Source: Bacteroidales bacterium (GTDB taxonomy: Bacteria > Bacteroidota > Bacteroidia > Bacteroidales > Paludibacteraceae). Taken from it: a stretch of 39,017 bases of DNA. The notes under the pieces were generated by a model. That model saw only the letters and a list, made by a program, of their open reading frames with translations. It ran no database searches and was not told the origin of the DNA. The DNA is taken from NCBI GenBank assembly GCA_900769555.1, contig CAAGHA010000184.1, positions 1-39,017 on the forward strand, read 5' to 3'. Every line of letters starts with the position of its first letter. Positions within the stretch are counted from its first letter, which is position 1. Positions 1 through 9,079 of this stretch are shown piece by piece. A program made the position numbers and the translations under genes.

Positions 1-1860
1 ACAGGAACGCCTATTGATGCAACAATTGATGTATTTGGAGATGTGGTGGATGCCTATACAATGACGGAATCTGTGGCTGATGATATTACTCGCCGCATCG
101 TCTATGAAGGCCGTGCCGCAAAGGTTCTACTTGATAACACCAAATTGCAAGAGATAGAGAAATATTATCAACAATGCGCCGAAGAGGGTACGAATGAGTA
201 TCAGATTGAGGAGAGTAAAAAGGCTGTTACTCAGATGGAACGCATTCTTGGCGATCCCGACAGACTACAGGCGGTTGCGGAAGACTTTATTTTCCACTAT
301 GAGTCACGAATCGCCGAAGGTAGCACCGTTGAAGGTAAGGCAATGTTTGTATGCTCTAATCGTACTATTGCGTACAACCTATACAAAAAGATTATTACGT
401 TGCGCCCAGAGTGGGCAACATTGCAAACATGCAACACGATGTCGCTACCTCAATATAGTATGGTGGCAGAACCAATGGTTACCTATGGCAATGCGCCACT
501 GCCTATTGAGCGTATAAAGTTAGTGATGACTCGCAACAAAGATGATGAACAAGAACTATACGACCTTCTTGGCACGGATGAGGATAGAAAGAGACTAGAT
601 ATTCAGTTTAAAAAACCTAAATCAAACTTCAAGATTGCCATCGTTGTTGATATGTGGATTACAGGTTTTGATGTTCCTTGCCTCGACACAATGTATATCG
701 ACAAGCCTTTGCAGCAACATACACTTGTACAAACAATATCACGCGTAAATCGAGTATATCCAGGTAAGGACAAGGGCTTAGTGGTGGATTATATTGGCAT
801 AAAGAATAATATGAATACCGCCTTAAAGCGATATGCAACGGGTGAGACGGACACAGATTCTGTTGAAACGATTGAGCAATCTATTGCAATGGTAAAAGAT
901 GAACTCGATATACTTCGTCGTATGTTCGCAAAGTTTGACCATCAGAAATTCTCCATAGGAACTCCATTAGAACAGTTGGACTGCTTAAACAAAGGTGCTG
1001 AGTTTGCACAAACAACCAAAGAAACTGAAAACCTCTTCATGGGGCATACGAAGAAGTTGAAATCGGCATTTAATATGTGCTGTAATAGCGAACAAATATC
1101 TGCAGTCGAGCGAGAAGACATCTATTTCTTCTGTGGAGTGAGGTCTATCATTTACAAACTTACCAGAGGAGAAACTCCAGACGCAGCTCAAATGAATCAG
1201 CGAGTAAGCAAAATGATAGAAGAGGCAATTCTGTCAGAGAGCGTTGAGGAGATTATTCAAATTGGCAATGATAAAGAGAATCTTGATCTACTCAGCGAAG
1301 AGTATATGGAGCGATTGGCAAAACTACAAATGCCAAATACCAAAGTCAAACTCATGGAACGTCTTCTAAAGACGGTGATAACAGAATTTAAAAAGGTGAA
1401 CAAGCTGAAAGGGACCGATTTCACAAAGCGATTGAACGCTCTCGTTGACAAATATAATGACCGAAGCGACAGTGCAATTTTTGCAGACGAAGTTCTTACA
1501 GAAGTGGCAAATCAAATGGCTGAGTTACTGAAAGAAATTAACAAAGAGAAGAAATCGTTCAAAGATTTAGGGATAACTTACGAAGAAAAAGCCTTCTACG
1601 ACATCCTAAACGCTGTAGCTAAGCAATTCGGGTTTGACTATCCTGAAGAGAAGGCAAAAACGTTGTCTAGAGAAATAAAAAAAATTGTAGACGACAAATC
1701 TAAGTACACCGATTGGGCGAAACGAAATGATATTAAGGCAGAACTAAAAATGGACTTAATTCTGGTCTTGGCTGAATATGGGTATCCTCCTGTTACAAAC
1801 GACGAAGTGTTTAAGGAAATTTTTGAACAGGCAGAGAATTTCAAGAGATATAATGATTAA
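1..1860 (+). CDS. hsdR: Type I restriction enzyme R subunit, C-terminal part (5' end outside window)
   Basis: The frame is open from base 1, so the gene starts upstream; about 619 codons are present. HsdR is the ATP-driven DNA-translocating and cleaving subunit of type I restriction-modification complexes. The first codons read TGTPID...FGDVVDAYT, the late helicase motif typical of HsdR. Near bases 640-780 come ITGFDVPCLDTMYIDKPL and QTISRVNRVYPGKDKG, matching superfamily 2 helicase motifs V and VI, with the Arg pair that contacts ATP. The rest is the helical C-terminal region that docks HsdR onto the HsdM/HsdS methylase. The nuclease domain and Walker A motif lie outside the window. Nothing recognisable as hsdM or hsdS follows; an IS982 remnant does. 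Base composition is less AT-rich than the genes to the right, which fits horizontal acquisition. Family assignment is firm; whether the system is complete cannot be judged. Confidence 0.9.
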   Translation, partial: TGTPIDATIDVFGDVVDAYTMTESVADDITRRIVYEGRAAKVLLDNTKLQEIEKYYQQCAEEGTNEYQIEESKKAVTQMERILGDPDRLQAVAEDFIFHYESRIAEGSTVEGKAMFVCSNRTIAYNLYKKIITLRPEWATLQTCNTMSLPQYSMVAEPMVTYGNAPLPIERIKLVMTRNKDDEQELYDLLGTDEDRKRLDIQFKKPKSNFKIAIVVDMWITGFDVPCLDTMYIDKPLQQHTLVQTISRVNRVYPGKDKGLVVDYIGIKNNMNTALKRYATGETDTDSVETIEQSIAMVKDELDILRRMFAKFDHQKFSIGTPLEQLDCLNKGAEFAQTTKETENLFMGHTKKLKSAFNMCCNSEQISAVEREDIYFFCGVRSIIYKLTRGETPDAAQMNQRVSKMIEEAILSESVEEIIQIGNDKENLDLLSEEYMERLAKLQMPNTKVKLMERLLKTVITEFKKVNKLKGTDFTKRLNALVDKYNDRSDSAIFADEVLTEVANQMAELLKEINKEKKSFKDLGITYEEKAFYDILNAVAKQFGFDYPEEKAKTLSREIKKIVDDKSKYTDWAKRNDIKAELKMDLILVLAEYGYPPVTNDEVFKEIFEQAENFKRYND

Positions 1861-2057
1861 TATTTGGTGACACGAAATCAATTACAACAAAAAATAGGTA
1901 TCATTCTGTAAAAAAAATGATTTTGCCCCCTCCTGGCGAATTTAATAACGCATAAACACCAAGGACGTTGCCCTACCCTACCACCCTACACCCATCACAT
2001 GAGGAGGAAGAGATTTAGCCAATAAGAATTTCACCATAAAAATCACGGGGGAAAAGA
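1861..2057. other. Intergenic stretch between hsdR and the IS982 remnant
   Basis: About 200 bases without a convincing gene. A comparatively C-rich patch (about 1925-2000) contrasts with the AT-rich surroundings and may come from imported DNA. No promoter, terminator or transposon end could be recognised, although a left end of the IS982 element would be expected here. Confidence 0.4.
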
Positions 2058-2577
2058 TGTAAGATAGGACGAAACGTGGATTTTTCAACAACACCTGACT
2101 TTGGATATTGTGCATCTCAAGGCATCTATTTCTTTGGATATAAACTTCATGCACTATGTGGTTTAAGCAGTGTTATACATTCATATGACCTTACAAAAGC
2201 TAGTGTTCATGATATTAATTTTTGAATGACATTAAACCTTTCTATCACGATTGCAGCATATTAGGAGACAGGGGTATATTGGAGCAGAGATACAACTTGA
2301 TTTGTTTGAAACTGCAAACATTAAATAGGAGTGTCCTTACAGACTTAATCAGAAAAATTGGAAGCCTACATTTGCCCCGTTCGCAAAAGCGAGAAAAAGA
2401 GTTGAAACCACTTTCTCGCAACTAAATGATCAATTCCTCATTATCAAAAATTATGCCAAAGATACATGCGGTTTGTTTGCTAGAATTATCAGCAAAATTA
2501 GCGCAATGACAGCTTTACAATTTGTAAATTACATTAACGGTAAACCAATTGGTAGAATTAAGTACGCACTAAATTAA
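2058..2577 (+). pseudogene. IS982-family transposase remnant, 5'-truncated and frameshifted
   Basis: Conceptual translation across three breaks gives the C-terminal half of an IS982-type DDE transposase: NVDFSTTPDFGYCASQ, then FFGYKLHALCGL, DIKPFYHDCSILGDRG, IGAEIQLDLFETANI, ECPYRLNQKNWKP, ARKRVETTFSQLN, and a closing INGKPIGRIKYALN before TAA at 2575-2577. An in-frame TGA lies after VHDINF (about 2224), a frame change after GDRG (about 2275), and a TAG within ETANIK*ECPY. The N-terminal half is missing, so the element is dead. DRGYIG-like and IGRIKYAL motifs are characteristic of IS982 transposases. It sits directly behind the hsdR fragment and is one of several mobile-element scars in this left-hand region. 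Confidence 0.85.
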
Positions 2578-2907
2578 TTCCGCCAACGGGTTATTTGTAT
2601 CTTTTCGGAAAATAAGACGTGATTCGATGTAATGGGTAGAGCGAAGTCCCCGCCAGCATGGCATCACACTAAAAAGTGTAACCCTTCCTCACGCAAAAGG
2701 GGCAAAAATAAATAAGCACCTCTTGGGGTGCTTTTTATCATCCTGCGATTGCAGTTATGCAATATTGAACTATCTCTTGTGTACGTCGCCTTATACCAAC
2801 AGTCATTTTGATTTTGCCAATACCTACTAGTTCGTATTCTATAATCATTATATGTTCAATTTCTTTCTTCAATTCAAATAAAATACCATATTTGCAGTAT
2901 AAAATAT
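2578..2907. other. Intergenic stretch upstream of the DUF4143 ATPase
   Basis: About 330 bases without a gene. It holds the hairpin terminator at 2714-2736 and then AT-rich DNA leading to the ATPase gene. No clear -33/-7 promoter pair was found. An inverted repeat of the lost IS982 right end may lie just after 2577 but was not identifiable. Confidence 0.4.
2714..2736 (+). terminator. Rho-independent terminator-like hairpin
   Basis: A 7-bp stem AAGCACC / GGTGCTT with loop TCTTGG is followed by a short T run (to 2736). It lies between the IS982 remnant and the DUF4143 ATPase and reads best on the plus strand. The T run is short, so efficiency is uncertain. Confidence 0.6.
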
Positions 2908-2937
2908 GTGGTTAGCCACATAAAAAATACTCGAATT

Positions 2938-4188
2938 ATGATAATATCCCGTGATAAGTACCTTCGACAGTTGGTTGTAGCAAAAGGTAATGGAATGGTC
3001 AAAATTGTAACAGGCATACGACGTTCAGGTAAGTCTTTTTTGCTGATGACATTGTTTCACCAGCACCTAATAGAGCATGGTGTACAGGAGAACCGTATCA
3101 TCGAACTGCCAATGGATAACCGTAAGAACAAGCGGCTTCGTAATCCTGATGTACTACTGGAACACATTGATAGTTTAGTGCAAACAGACGGGCAAACATA
3201 CTATGTCATACTTGATGAAGTGCAACTGGTAGAAGATTTTGTAGAGGTACTCCTGAGTCTTATGCAGGATAAGCGTTTGGATGTTTATGTCTCCGTTTCA
3301 AACTCAAAATTCCTTTCTAAAGATGTCGTTACTGAATTTCGTGGCAGAGGAGACGAAATCCATCTATATCCACTTTCATTCAGTGAGTATTATGGTGCTG
3401 TAGGCGGAGATAAATACGAAGCATGGAAGAACTATTATACGTATGGAGGACTGCCACAGGTATTGTTGACTGATGATGAAGAAAAGAAAGTAAATTATCT
3501 GACAGATCTTTACGAACTCACCTATCTGAAGGATATCATCGAGCGTAATCATTTGAGAAATGTGGATGGACTACGTACATTGATACGTGTATTGGCATCA
3601 AACATAGGTACTCCAACCAATCCCAAACGAATAGCAAATACCTTTCAATCTACAGAGAGTGTGCGTATAAAAGATAGCACCATACGTGATTATATTGGCT
3701 ACCTGCAAGATTCTTTTTTAATAGAAGAAGCTTTGAGGTATGACGTAAAAGGACGGAAATATATTGGAACTGAAACAAAATACTATTTTGCGGACATGGG
3801 GCTGCGTGCTGCCATTTTGAATCTAAGACAACAAGAGGAAACGCATATCATGGAAAACGTCATTTACAATGAGTTACGTATGCGAGGCTATCGTGTTGAT
3901 GTCGGCGTGGTTGAGACTTGGACTACCAATGCTGAGAATAAAACTATGAGAATGTCTTTGGAAATTGATTTTGTGATTAACAAAGGTGCAGAGCGAATTT
4001 ATATACAGTCGGCATATCGTATGCCGAGTGAAGATAAGGAAAAACAAGAAAAACGTTCTCTATTGAGTACTAACGATAATTTCCGAAAAATTATCATTAC
4101 TTACGATGACATAAAACGCAAAATAGATGAGCAGGGCATTATTACCATCAGTTTGCTGGATTTTCTTCTAGATCCCAATAGTATTTAA
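2938..4188 (+). CDS. AAA-family ATPase with C-terminal DUF4143
   Basis: Numbered from the ATG at 2938 (416 aa). The N-terminal ATPase domain has a Walker A motif GIRRSGKS at residues 26-33 and a Walker B motif YVILDEVQ around 89-96. The C-terminal DUF4143 region contains YYFADMGLRAAILNL, ENVIYNELRMRGYRVDVG and SLEIDFVINKGAERIYIQ, the last resembling a PD-(D/E)XK nuclease core. Such two-domain proteins are widespread and multicopy in Bacteroidota; no biochemical role is established for the family as far as I know. A GTG at 2908 would add 10 residues, but the ATG matches the usual family start (MIISRDKYLRQL). The gene sits between restriction-modification fragments, so a defence or selfish-DNA role is possible but is inference only. 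The stop codon directly abuts the next fragment. Confidence 0.85.
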   Translation: MIISRDKYLRQLVVAKGNGMVKIVTGIRRSGKSFLLMTLFHQHLIEHGVQENRIIELPMDNRKNKRLRNPDVLLEHIDSLVQTDGQTYYVILDEVQLVEDFVEVLLSLMQDKRLDVYVSVSNSKFLSKDVVTEFRGRGDEIHLYPLSFSEYYGAVGGDKYEAWKNYYTYGGLPQVLLTDDEEKKVNYLTDLYELTYLKDIIERNHLRNVDGLRTLIRVLASNIGTPTNPKRIANTFQSTESVRIKDSTIRDYIGYLQDSFLIEEALRYDVKGRKYIGTETKYYFADMGLRAAILNLRQQEETHIMENVIYNELRMRGYRVDVGVVETWTTNAENKTMRMSLEIDFVINKGAERIYIQSAYRMPSEDKEKQEKRSLLSTNDNFRKIIITYDDIKRKIDEQGIITISLLDFLLDPNSI

Positions 4189-4189
4189 A

Positions 4190-4531
4190 GGACGTTTTTT
4201 ACAACCACGAATTGTCTATAGAGAAATTGGTACAGAAATGGATGCGTGTATGGTTGAAAAAGGTTGGATGATAAACAATAAATTATACATGATATCAGGG
4301 AAATATCTTACTCATATGCTGAATTATTTCAACTCTAAATTATTCAATCGTATAATTCTCTCTTCCACGAATCTTACAGGTGGAAAAGGTGTAGATTTTA
4401 TGGAAAAGATTATAGTACCATTACCCGAACAATGCAATTTATCTTTAGCTGATGATAAATCAACACCGAAACTATTATACAAATTATACAATCTAACATC
4501 TAACGAAATTGATTTTATTGAAAATCAGTAA
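4190..4531 (+). pseudogene. C-terminal specificity-domain fragment of a type IIG/Eco57I-like R-M enzyme
   Basis: The frame encodes RFLQPRIVYREIGTEMDAC, KGWMINNKLYMISGKYL, LNYFNSKLFNRII, GGKGVDFMEKIIVPLPE and a closing NLTSNEIDFIENQ. This matches the TaqI-like C-terminal target-recognition domain of Eco57I/BREX-like methylase-nuclease proteins, where a P-K-I-V..I (here PRIV..I) opening and an 'NSKLF' helix are typical. There is no start codon upstream of the domain and no methylase or nuclease part, so it is a detached fragment. An ATG at 4238 could produce a 97-aa peptide, but no promoter is seen. It begins two bases after the DUF4143 gene stop and converges on a second, homologous fragment on the other strand, overlapping it by 7 bases. 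Confidence 0.75.
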
Positions 4532-4863
4532 CTTCTATTTTCAATATATTTGATTTCGTCATCGGTTAAATCATATAGTGCATAAACATCAATATCATTT
4601 ACATTACAATCTATATTTGTTTGGGGAATGTGTAGATTCCATATATTGTCTGCATTGCCAGCGTTTCCTCCTGCTGCCTCTCCAATGATTAAATATAGCA
4701 ACCATTGAATAAGCTTTGAGTTTAAGATTGAACATAAATAATTGAGGTTAGTGCCAATTATGAAATGCATACTGTCTTGTATATAAATACCACAATCAAC
4801 TAACGCAAATTGCTTAATAGTGGCAATGCGATTCCATACAATTTTTGGTTTATTAAAATCGTC
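4525..4863 (-). pseudogene. Second, inverted R-M specificity-domain fragment
   Basis: Reading leftward from 4863: DDFNKPKIVWNRIATIKQFALVDCGIYIQ, then MHFIIGTNLNYLCSILNSKLIQWL, GGNAGNADNIWNLHIPQ, and LYDLTDDEIKYIENRSY before the stop. It aligns along its whole length with the plus-strand fragment at 4190-4531: the PKIV/PRIV opening, the NSKL helix, GG.G, and LT.(D/N)EI.(F/Y)IEN at the end. An in-frame TAG at 4864-4866 directly precedes the homologous part, so it is not an intact gene. Both fragments are about 340 bp and both open with GGACG. Alternative inverted specificity cassettes of this kind occur in phase-variable R-M loci; here it may be such a silent cassette or simply debris. Confidence 0.7.
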
Positions 4864-4902
4864 CTATATTATTCTATACTTCGTATCCGGCGAATAGCGT
4901 CA

Positions 4903-4936
4903 TAGAGTCAACACGCAAGTGTGAAATTACATTAAA
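4903..4936 (-). mobile_element. Solo end of an IS30-type element (remnant)
   Basis: TAGAGTCAACACGCAAGTG followed by TGAAATTACATTAAAC closely resembles the outer end beside the IS30 transposase at the right edge of the window (38901-38926) and another solo copy at 13827-13863. Leftward reading of the adjacent bases (about 4936-4985) gives a degenerate KLNF.. stretch recalling the transposase C-terminus (EKLNFEAPVK). No intact transposase remains here. Confidence 0.6.
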
Positions 4937-5147
4937 CATTTAAAGAAGCTCAGGAAAATTCAATTTTAAATTAATCATTTTCATAACAAGAACAAACGAC
5001 GTTTTAGTTAATTTTCAAATATATATTGCCTGATAAGGATGTTTGAAGCGCCCCAAAAAAGTTAAACATTTTTTTGAGGCACTTCAAATTTCCATTTTAT
5101 ATTAATTCGTTAACATTCCGGAGACAGTTGAAAATCAACTATCTCAC

Positions 5148-6572
5148 TTATAACAAGCCCATCTTTCCGACTATGATCAATAAAGAATAACCCAAAATCA
5201 TACTGACAACACCAACTATAACACCTATAGTAGCCATATCTTTTTGTTGAATAAATCCTTTGGCGTATGCCAAGGCATTTGGAGGAGTACTGATAGGCAA
5301 TGCCATTGCAAAAGAAGCTGAAAGCGCCAAACCTATAATTAGAGTCTTTACACCTCCAAATGGAAGTAACTCTGACTCCATTCCGGAACCAACCGCAGCC
5401 AAAATAGGAATCAACAAAGCAGCAGTTGCAGAATTAGACATAAATGTTGACATCAAAATACATAATACTCCGGAACCTATGATTACAACAAGAGGAGACC
5501 AAGTATTAAACGGAATAGCACTTACCAAGTGTTGAGCCAATCCGGTTTTATCTAAACCAACACCCAAAGCGAAACCACCAGCAACCAACCAAAGTACATC
5601 CCAATCTATCTGTCGCAAATCCTCTTTCGTAAAAATCCCACAAACACTGAAAACTGCAAACGGAATCAATGCAACAACGTTAGAGTTAACACCTGTCAAC
5701 TTATCTGTTACCCACAATAAGATTGTCAAAGCAAAAGTGATGTAAACAATATAAGCCTTAGGACTCTTTTCAAATTCCCCTTTAATCTCGATTTTGATAT
5801 TCTTTTGAGAGAATGGGAATAATTTAATTAAAACAATCCACATGATAAACAGAATCAACATAGCAAGAGGAATCATAATCATAGCCCAATCTCCAAAACC
5901 AATATTGATACCCAATAGGTTTTCTAAATTACCCTTGGCAATCGCATTGGGAGGAGTACCGATAGGAGTACCAATACCACCGATATTAGCAGCAACAGGA
6001 ATTGCCAAAGCCAAACCGATTTTACCTTTCCCATTTGCCGGCAAAGAAGATAACACAGGAGTTAAAATTGCCAACATCATAGCTGCAGTTGCGGTATTAC
6101 TCATAAACATGGAGAAAATACCTGTAACCAAAAGGAAACCCAATAAAACATACTCGGAACGAGTTCCGAAAGGAGCCAACATAACCTTAGCCAAAGCTGC
6201 ATCCAATTTATATTTAGTGGCAGTGATTGCCAACACAAATCCACCCATAAACAACATGATGGTAGGATCGGCAAAAGAGGCCATCAACGCTTTGTTGCTG
6301 ATAGGAGAACCAAACGTAGAATCGTCAACACGCATAAAATTGAACATACTATCAGAAGTAGTCAAAAGCATCAAGACCAACACCAAAACAGAGGTAGTCC
6401 AAATAGGAATAGCCTCCGAAATCCACATACAAGCAGCAAAAACAAACAATGCGATTACACGTTGTTCAATAATTGTCAAACCCGGAATACCAAAACTTTC
6501 CAAAGGGGTAAACCATGCTATTAAAGTCAAAATGACAGAAATAGACAAACCGATTAATTTTTTTGAATCCAT
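5148..6572 (-). CDS. SLC13/DASS-family sodium-coupled anion (dicarboxylate-type) transporter
   Basis: Inner-membrane carrier expected to import dicarboxylates, sulfate or similar anions with sodium. The 474-aa protein starting at MDSKKLIGLS (ATG at 6572) is almost entirely hydrophobic, with about a dozen membrane segments. It shows the duplicated family signature: SNTATAAMMLAILTPV in the first half with NIGGIGTPIGTPPNAIA, and SNSATAALLIPILAAV with ALPISTPPNALAYA in the second. SNT/SNS plus the following TPPN motifs form the sodium and substrate sites in this family. A longer reading from 6629 would overlap the upstream nhaD stop and adds a poor N-terminus, so 6572 is preferred; it leaves a 19-base gap to nhaD, suggesting co-transcription. 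The exact substrate cannot be read from sequence. Confidence 0.9.
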   Translation of the reverse strand: MDSKKLIGLSISVILTLIAWFTPLESFGIPGLTIIEQRVIALFVFAACMWISEAIPIWTTSVLVLVLMLLTTSDSMFNFMRVDDSTFGSPISNKALMASFADPTIMLFMGGFVLAITATKYKLDAALAKVMLAPFGTRSEYVLLGFLLVTGIFSMFMSNTATAAMMLAILTPVLSSLPANGKGKIGLALAIPVAANIGGIGTPIGTPPNAIAKGNLENLLGINIGFGDWAMIMIPLAMLILFIMWIVLIKLFPFSQKNIKIEIKGEFEKSPKAYIVYITFALTILLWVTDKLTGVNSNVVALIPFAVFSVCGIFTKEDLRQIDWDVLWLVAGGFALGVGLDKTGLAQHLVSAIPFNTWSPLVVIIGSGVLCILMSTFMSNSATAALLIPILAAVGSGMESELLPFGGVKTLIIGLALSASFAMALPISTPPNALAYAKGFIQQKDMATIGVIVGVVSMILGYSLLIIVGKMGLL

Positions 6573-6591
6573 AATGAATAAATTTCTAAAC

Positions 6592-7977
6592 TTACAAATA
6601 AATAGATGATAAAATAAACACTGCAGCACCTGCTAAATAACCTAACATGGCTAATAATGAGATGTTTTTAAGGTACCAAACAAATGATATTTTCTCCAAT
6701 CCCATAACAACAACACCGGCAGCAGAACCAATGATTAACATACTTCCCCCCACTCCGGCACAATATGCCAAGAACAACCAGAAGTTACCATCTAACGCAT
6801 AAGCACCTGCTTCTGCCAACTCATACATACCCATCGCACCGGCAACAAGAGGAACATTATCAACAATAGAGGATAAAAATCCAATAATAATATTAACAAT
6901 GTAAATATTCTTGTCGAAAACTACATCCAACCATTGAGCCATTTGAGCAAGCAATCCTGCCGATTGCAAAGCTGAAACAGCCATCAAAATTCCTAAAAAG
7001 AAAAGAATGGTTGTCATATCAATACGACTCAAAATAACAGAAATAGTAGCCTTGTAATCTTGTGGCATATTTCTTTTCTTCAAATACATAATTTCAGTGT
7101 AAATCCACATCAAACTCAAGCCTAACAAGACACCGATAAATGGAGGAAGATGTGTAATAGTTTTGAAAATAGGAACAAATAACAAACAAGATATACCCAT
7201 AATAAAGATAATCATACGTTCATTTTTTGTAATGTAATCTTGAGTTACATTCTTTTCAGAACAAGTATCAGCCGATTGTGAGGTCAGCTCTCCTGTCAGT
7301 TTTTTAGATGCTAATAACAAAGGGACAATCAACGAAACCAATGAAGGGATAATCAATGCCGGAATAACACCTGAAGTAGAAATATTTCCTTTTACCCAAA
7401 GCATAATGGTTGTAACATCACCGATTGGAGAGAACGCTCCTCCGCTATTTGCCGCAATAATAATTATTCCGGCATAAATCCATCTATCTTTCACATCTGT
7501 CACCATTTTCCTCAACATCATTGTCATCACAATTGCAGTAGTTAAATTATCAAGAACCGCAGACATGAAGAATGTAATAAGTCCGATAATCCACAATAAC
7601 TTACGTTTGTTCTTAACAGTGATTTTATCTGTAATAATAGAAAATCCACCGTGAACGTCTATCAATTCTACAATGGTCATCGCACCCATCAAGAAGAAAA
7701 GAATTTCTGCTATATCTCCAACATGTTCAATAATCTGAACACTTGTAACATAATCAAATACAGCTAAATTAGAAAAACCTTCATCCGGGAATTCATTAGA
7801 CAAAAAAGTCAAAAACTCAGGTGTATTGGCAACTATATCCGGAGAAATAAAGATATAAATCGTCCATAACAAACAACATAACACCAATGCCGACGCTGCT
7901 TTATTTACATTAATTTGATGTTCCATTGCAATCGCAGCATATCCCAATAGGAACAACACAACCATTAAAACCAACAT
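6592..7977 (-). CDS. nhaD: Na+/H+ antiporter, NhaD type
   Basis: 461 aa, inner membrane, exchanging cytoplasmic Na+ (or Li+) for H+. The diagnostic NhaD motif NSGGAFSPIGDVTTIMLW is present mid-protein, preceded by FMSAVLDNLTTAIVM and followed in the second half by SSIVDNVPLVAGAMGMY and GVGGSMLIIGSAAGVV, the paired ion-transporter repeats. Length and organisation are normal. It lies two bases downstream of a small membrane protein gene and 19 bases upstream of the SLC13 carrier. A sodium exporter next to a sodium-driven importer suggests the three genes serve one sodium cycle (inference). Confidence 0.92.
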   Translation of the reverse strand: MLVLMVVLFLLGYAAIAMEHQINVNKAASALVLCCLLWTIYIFISPDIVANTPEFLTFLSNEFPDEGFSNLAVFDYVTSVQIIEHVGDIAEILFFLMGAMTIVELIDVHGGFSIITDKITVKNKRKLLWIIGLITFFMSAVLDNLTTAIVMTMMLRKMVTDVKDRWIYAGIIIIAANSGGAFSPIGDVTTIMLWVKGNISTSGVIPALIIPSLVSLIVPLLLASKKLTGELTSQSADTCSEKNVTQDYITKNERMIIFIMGISCLLFVPIFKTITHLPPFIGVLLGLSLMWIYTEIMYLKKRNMPQDYKATISVILSRIDMTTILFFLGILMAVSALQSAGLLAQMAQWLDVVFDKNIYIVNIIIGFLSSIVDNVPLVAGAMGMYELAEAGAYALDGNFWLFLAYCAGVGGSMLIIGSAAGVVVMGLEKISFVWYLKNISLLAMLGYLAGAAVFILSSIYL

Positions 7978-7979
7978 AT

Positions 7980-8519
7980 TTACTTCCGTTTATAATTAGT
8001 AATTAAAGTTAACAACTCTAAATTTTCATTTTCTGTATGCACCACAGAAGGAGTAACTGCAACATATTGATAAGGAACAAATTTTGAAACCTGACTGTAA
8101 TACAAGGTTCCATCAGGAGTTCCGTATATGGTTAACAATACTCCTGCAGATTGATTGGCTTTCTTTAAATTATTGATCTTTGAGAATTTCTTCTCTCTGT
8201 AACAACTCATTATTTTTTCAAAATCAGAGATGTCAAAATATAATTCTTCCTTCTGTAATTTTAAATTTGAAACTGTATCAACAAAGAAATCTCCTCTCAC
8301 AAACATTTTTATAATTCCGTAAATCAATAGGACAAAGCCTACACTAAAAGCAAATATTTTAAGACCGTCTATGGCAATTATATCAATAGTTGACAAATAA
8401 GAAATTAAAACTCCTAGAACAAAAAATATGATTCCTAATACGGGATTCTTTTTTCCTTTAATGATACGACCTTCTGAAATGGAAAGAAGATCTTTTTCTA
8501 ATAATTCAAAATTTTCCAT
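7980..8519 (-). CDS. Small two-helix membrane protein of unknown function
   Basis: 179 aa, not recognised. A charged N-terminus (MENFELLEKDLLSISEGR) is followed by two hydrophobic segments near residues 28-46 (VLGIIFFVLGVLISYLSTI) and 53-70 (LKIFAFSVGFVLLIYGIIKM). The remaining 100 or so residues form a soluble domain, probably cytoplasmic. It is the first gene of the unit with nhaD (two-base gap) and the SLC13 carrier, so a regulatory or accessory role for the transporters is possible. No promoter with a clear -33/-7 pair is visible upstream. Confidence 0.75.
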   Translation of the reverse strand: MENFELLEKDLLSISEGRIIKGKKNPVLGIIFFVLGVLISYLSTIDIIAIDGLKIFAFSVGFVLLIYGIIKMFVRGDFFVDTVSNLKLQKEELYFDISDFEKIMSCYREKKFSKINNLKKANQSAGVLLTIYGTPDGTLYYSQVSKFVPYQYVAVTPSVVHTENENLELLTLITNYKRK

Positions 8520-9079
8520 GTTTATAAAATTTGTTTAAATATCTATATTATAAGGGGTTCTCGCATCAACTTAATAAAAGTATCTCCACATAAAAATCTT
8601 CTCAATTTGAAGATAGAAATTAAGTGTTAGAACTTTGAAAAAGTTATACCTATCCCCAATGCAACGTTTTAACTTTGCATACAGTTATGCCGGATTTATG
8701 AAAATCTCATAGGTAATTTCTGTAAATTAGTTCAAGATTAATTTGAAGAGCATTTGAGTTAGATTGCTTATATTAATAAAAGAGCGATATAAATATCGTA
8801 ACCAATAAATATAAGCAAGATTGTAGAAGACGTTTAATTTCGGAAATACACTGTTTCCGATTGGTCACAATAATTGCACTGCCCACACCTTTCGCTTAGA
8901 AAAGCTACTCAAAACAAAATTTAAACAACTTCTAAAATAAATTCAAAAGCATCCGAAATACGATGATTAAAATAAAAACAAAATCGTTATTTACAGAAAT
9001 AATTAATAAATCTCTTCTAGTAAGGAGATGTAAAGCAATGCCTCTAAAATTTTGGCAGTTGCCTCTATAAACAGGAATT
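8520..9079. other. 560-bp intergenic region
   Basis: No gene is seen. Most of it is taken up by a palindromic dispersed element (8711-9005). Bases 8640-8700 and 9006-9079 show nothing assignable beyond a repeated GCCTCTA/GCCTCTATA phrase near 9039-9067. Confidence 0.5.
8711..9005. repeat. Dispersed palindromic element, copy 1
   Basis: The ends are inverted repeats: AGGTAATTTCTGTAAATTA at 8711-8729 and TTATTTACAGAAATAATTA at 8987-9005. Inside, CTTATATT...AATATAAG encloses GCGATATAAATATCGT, forming a large imperfect hairpin. The core (TTGAAGAGCATT, GAGCGAT, AATATCGTAAC) is shared with the element at 15331-15522; this copy carries about 80 bases more between 8841 and 8930. No open reading frame is inside. 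It resembles a MITE or repetitive palindrome. Confidence 0.65.

Noticed and set aside
194..517. 107-aa plus-strand frame within hsdR
   Set aside because: Overlaps the conserved HsdR frame and has a Leu/Arg-rich out-of-frame composition.
2222..2425. 67-aa plus-strand frame as an independent gene
   Set aside because: Its first residues (DIKPFYHDCSILGDRG) belong to the IS982 transposase; the remainder is out of frame after a frameshift.
5842..6609. 255-aa plus-strand open frame
   Set aside because: Antisense to the SLC13 carrier; it is a mirror of hydrophobic codons and has no family resemblance.
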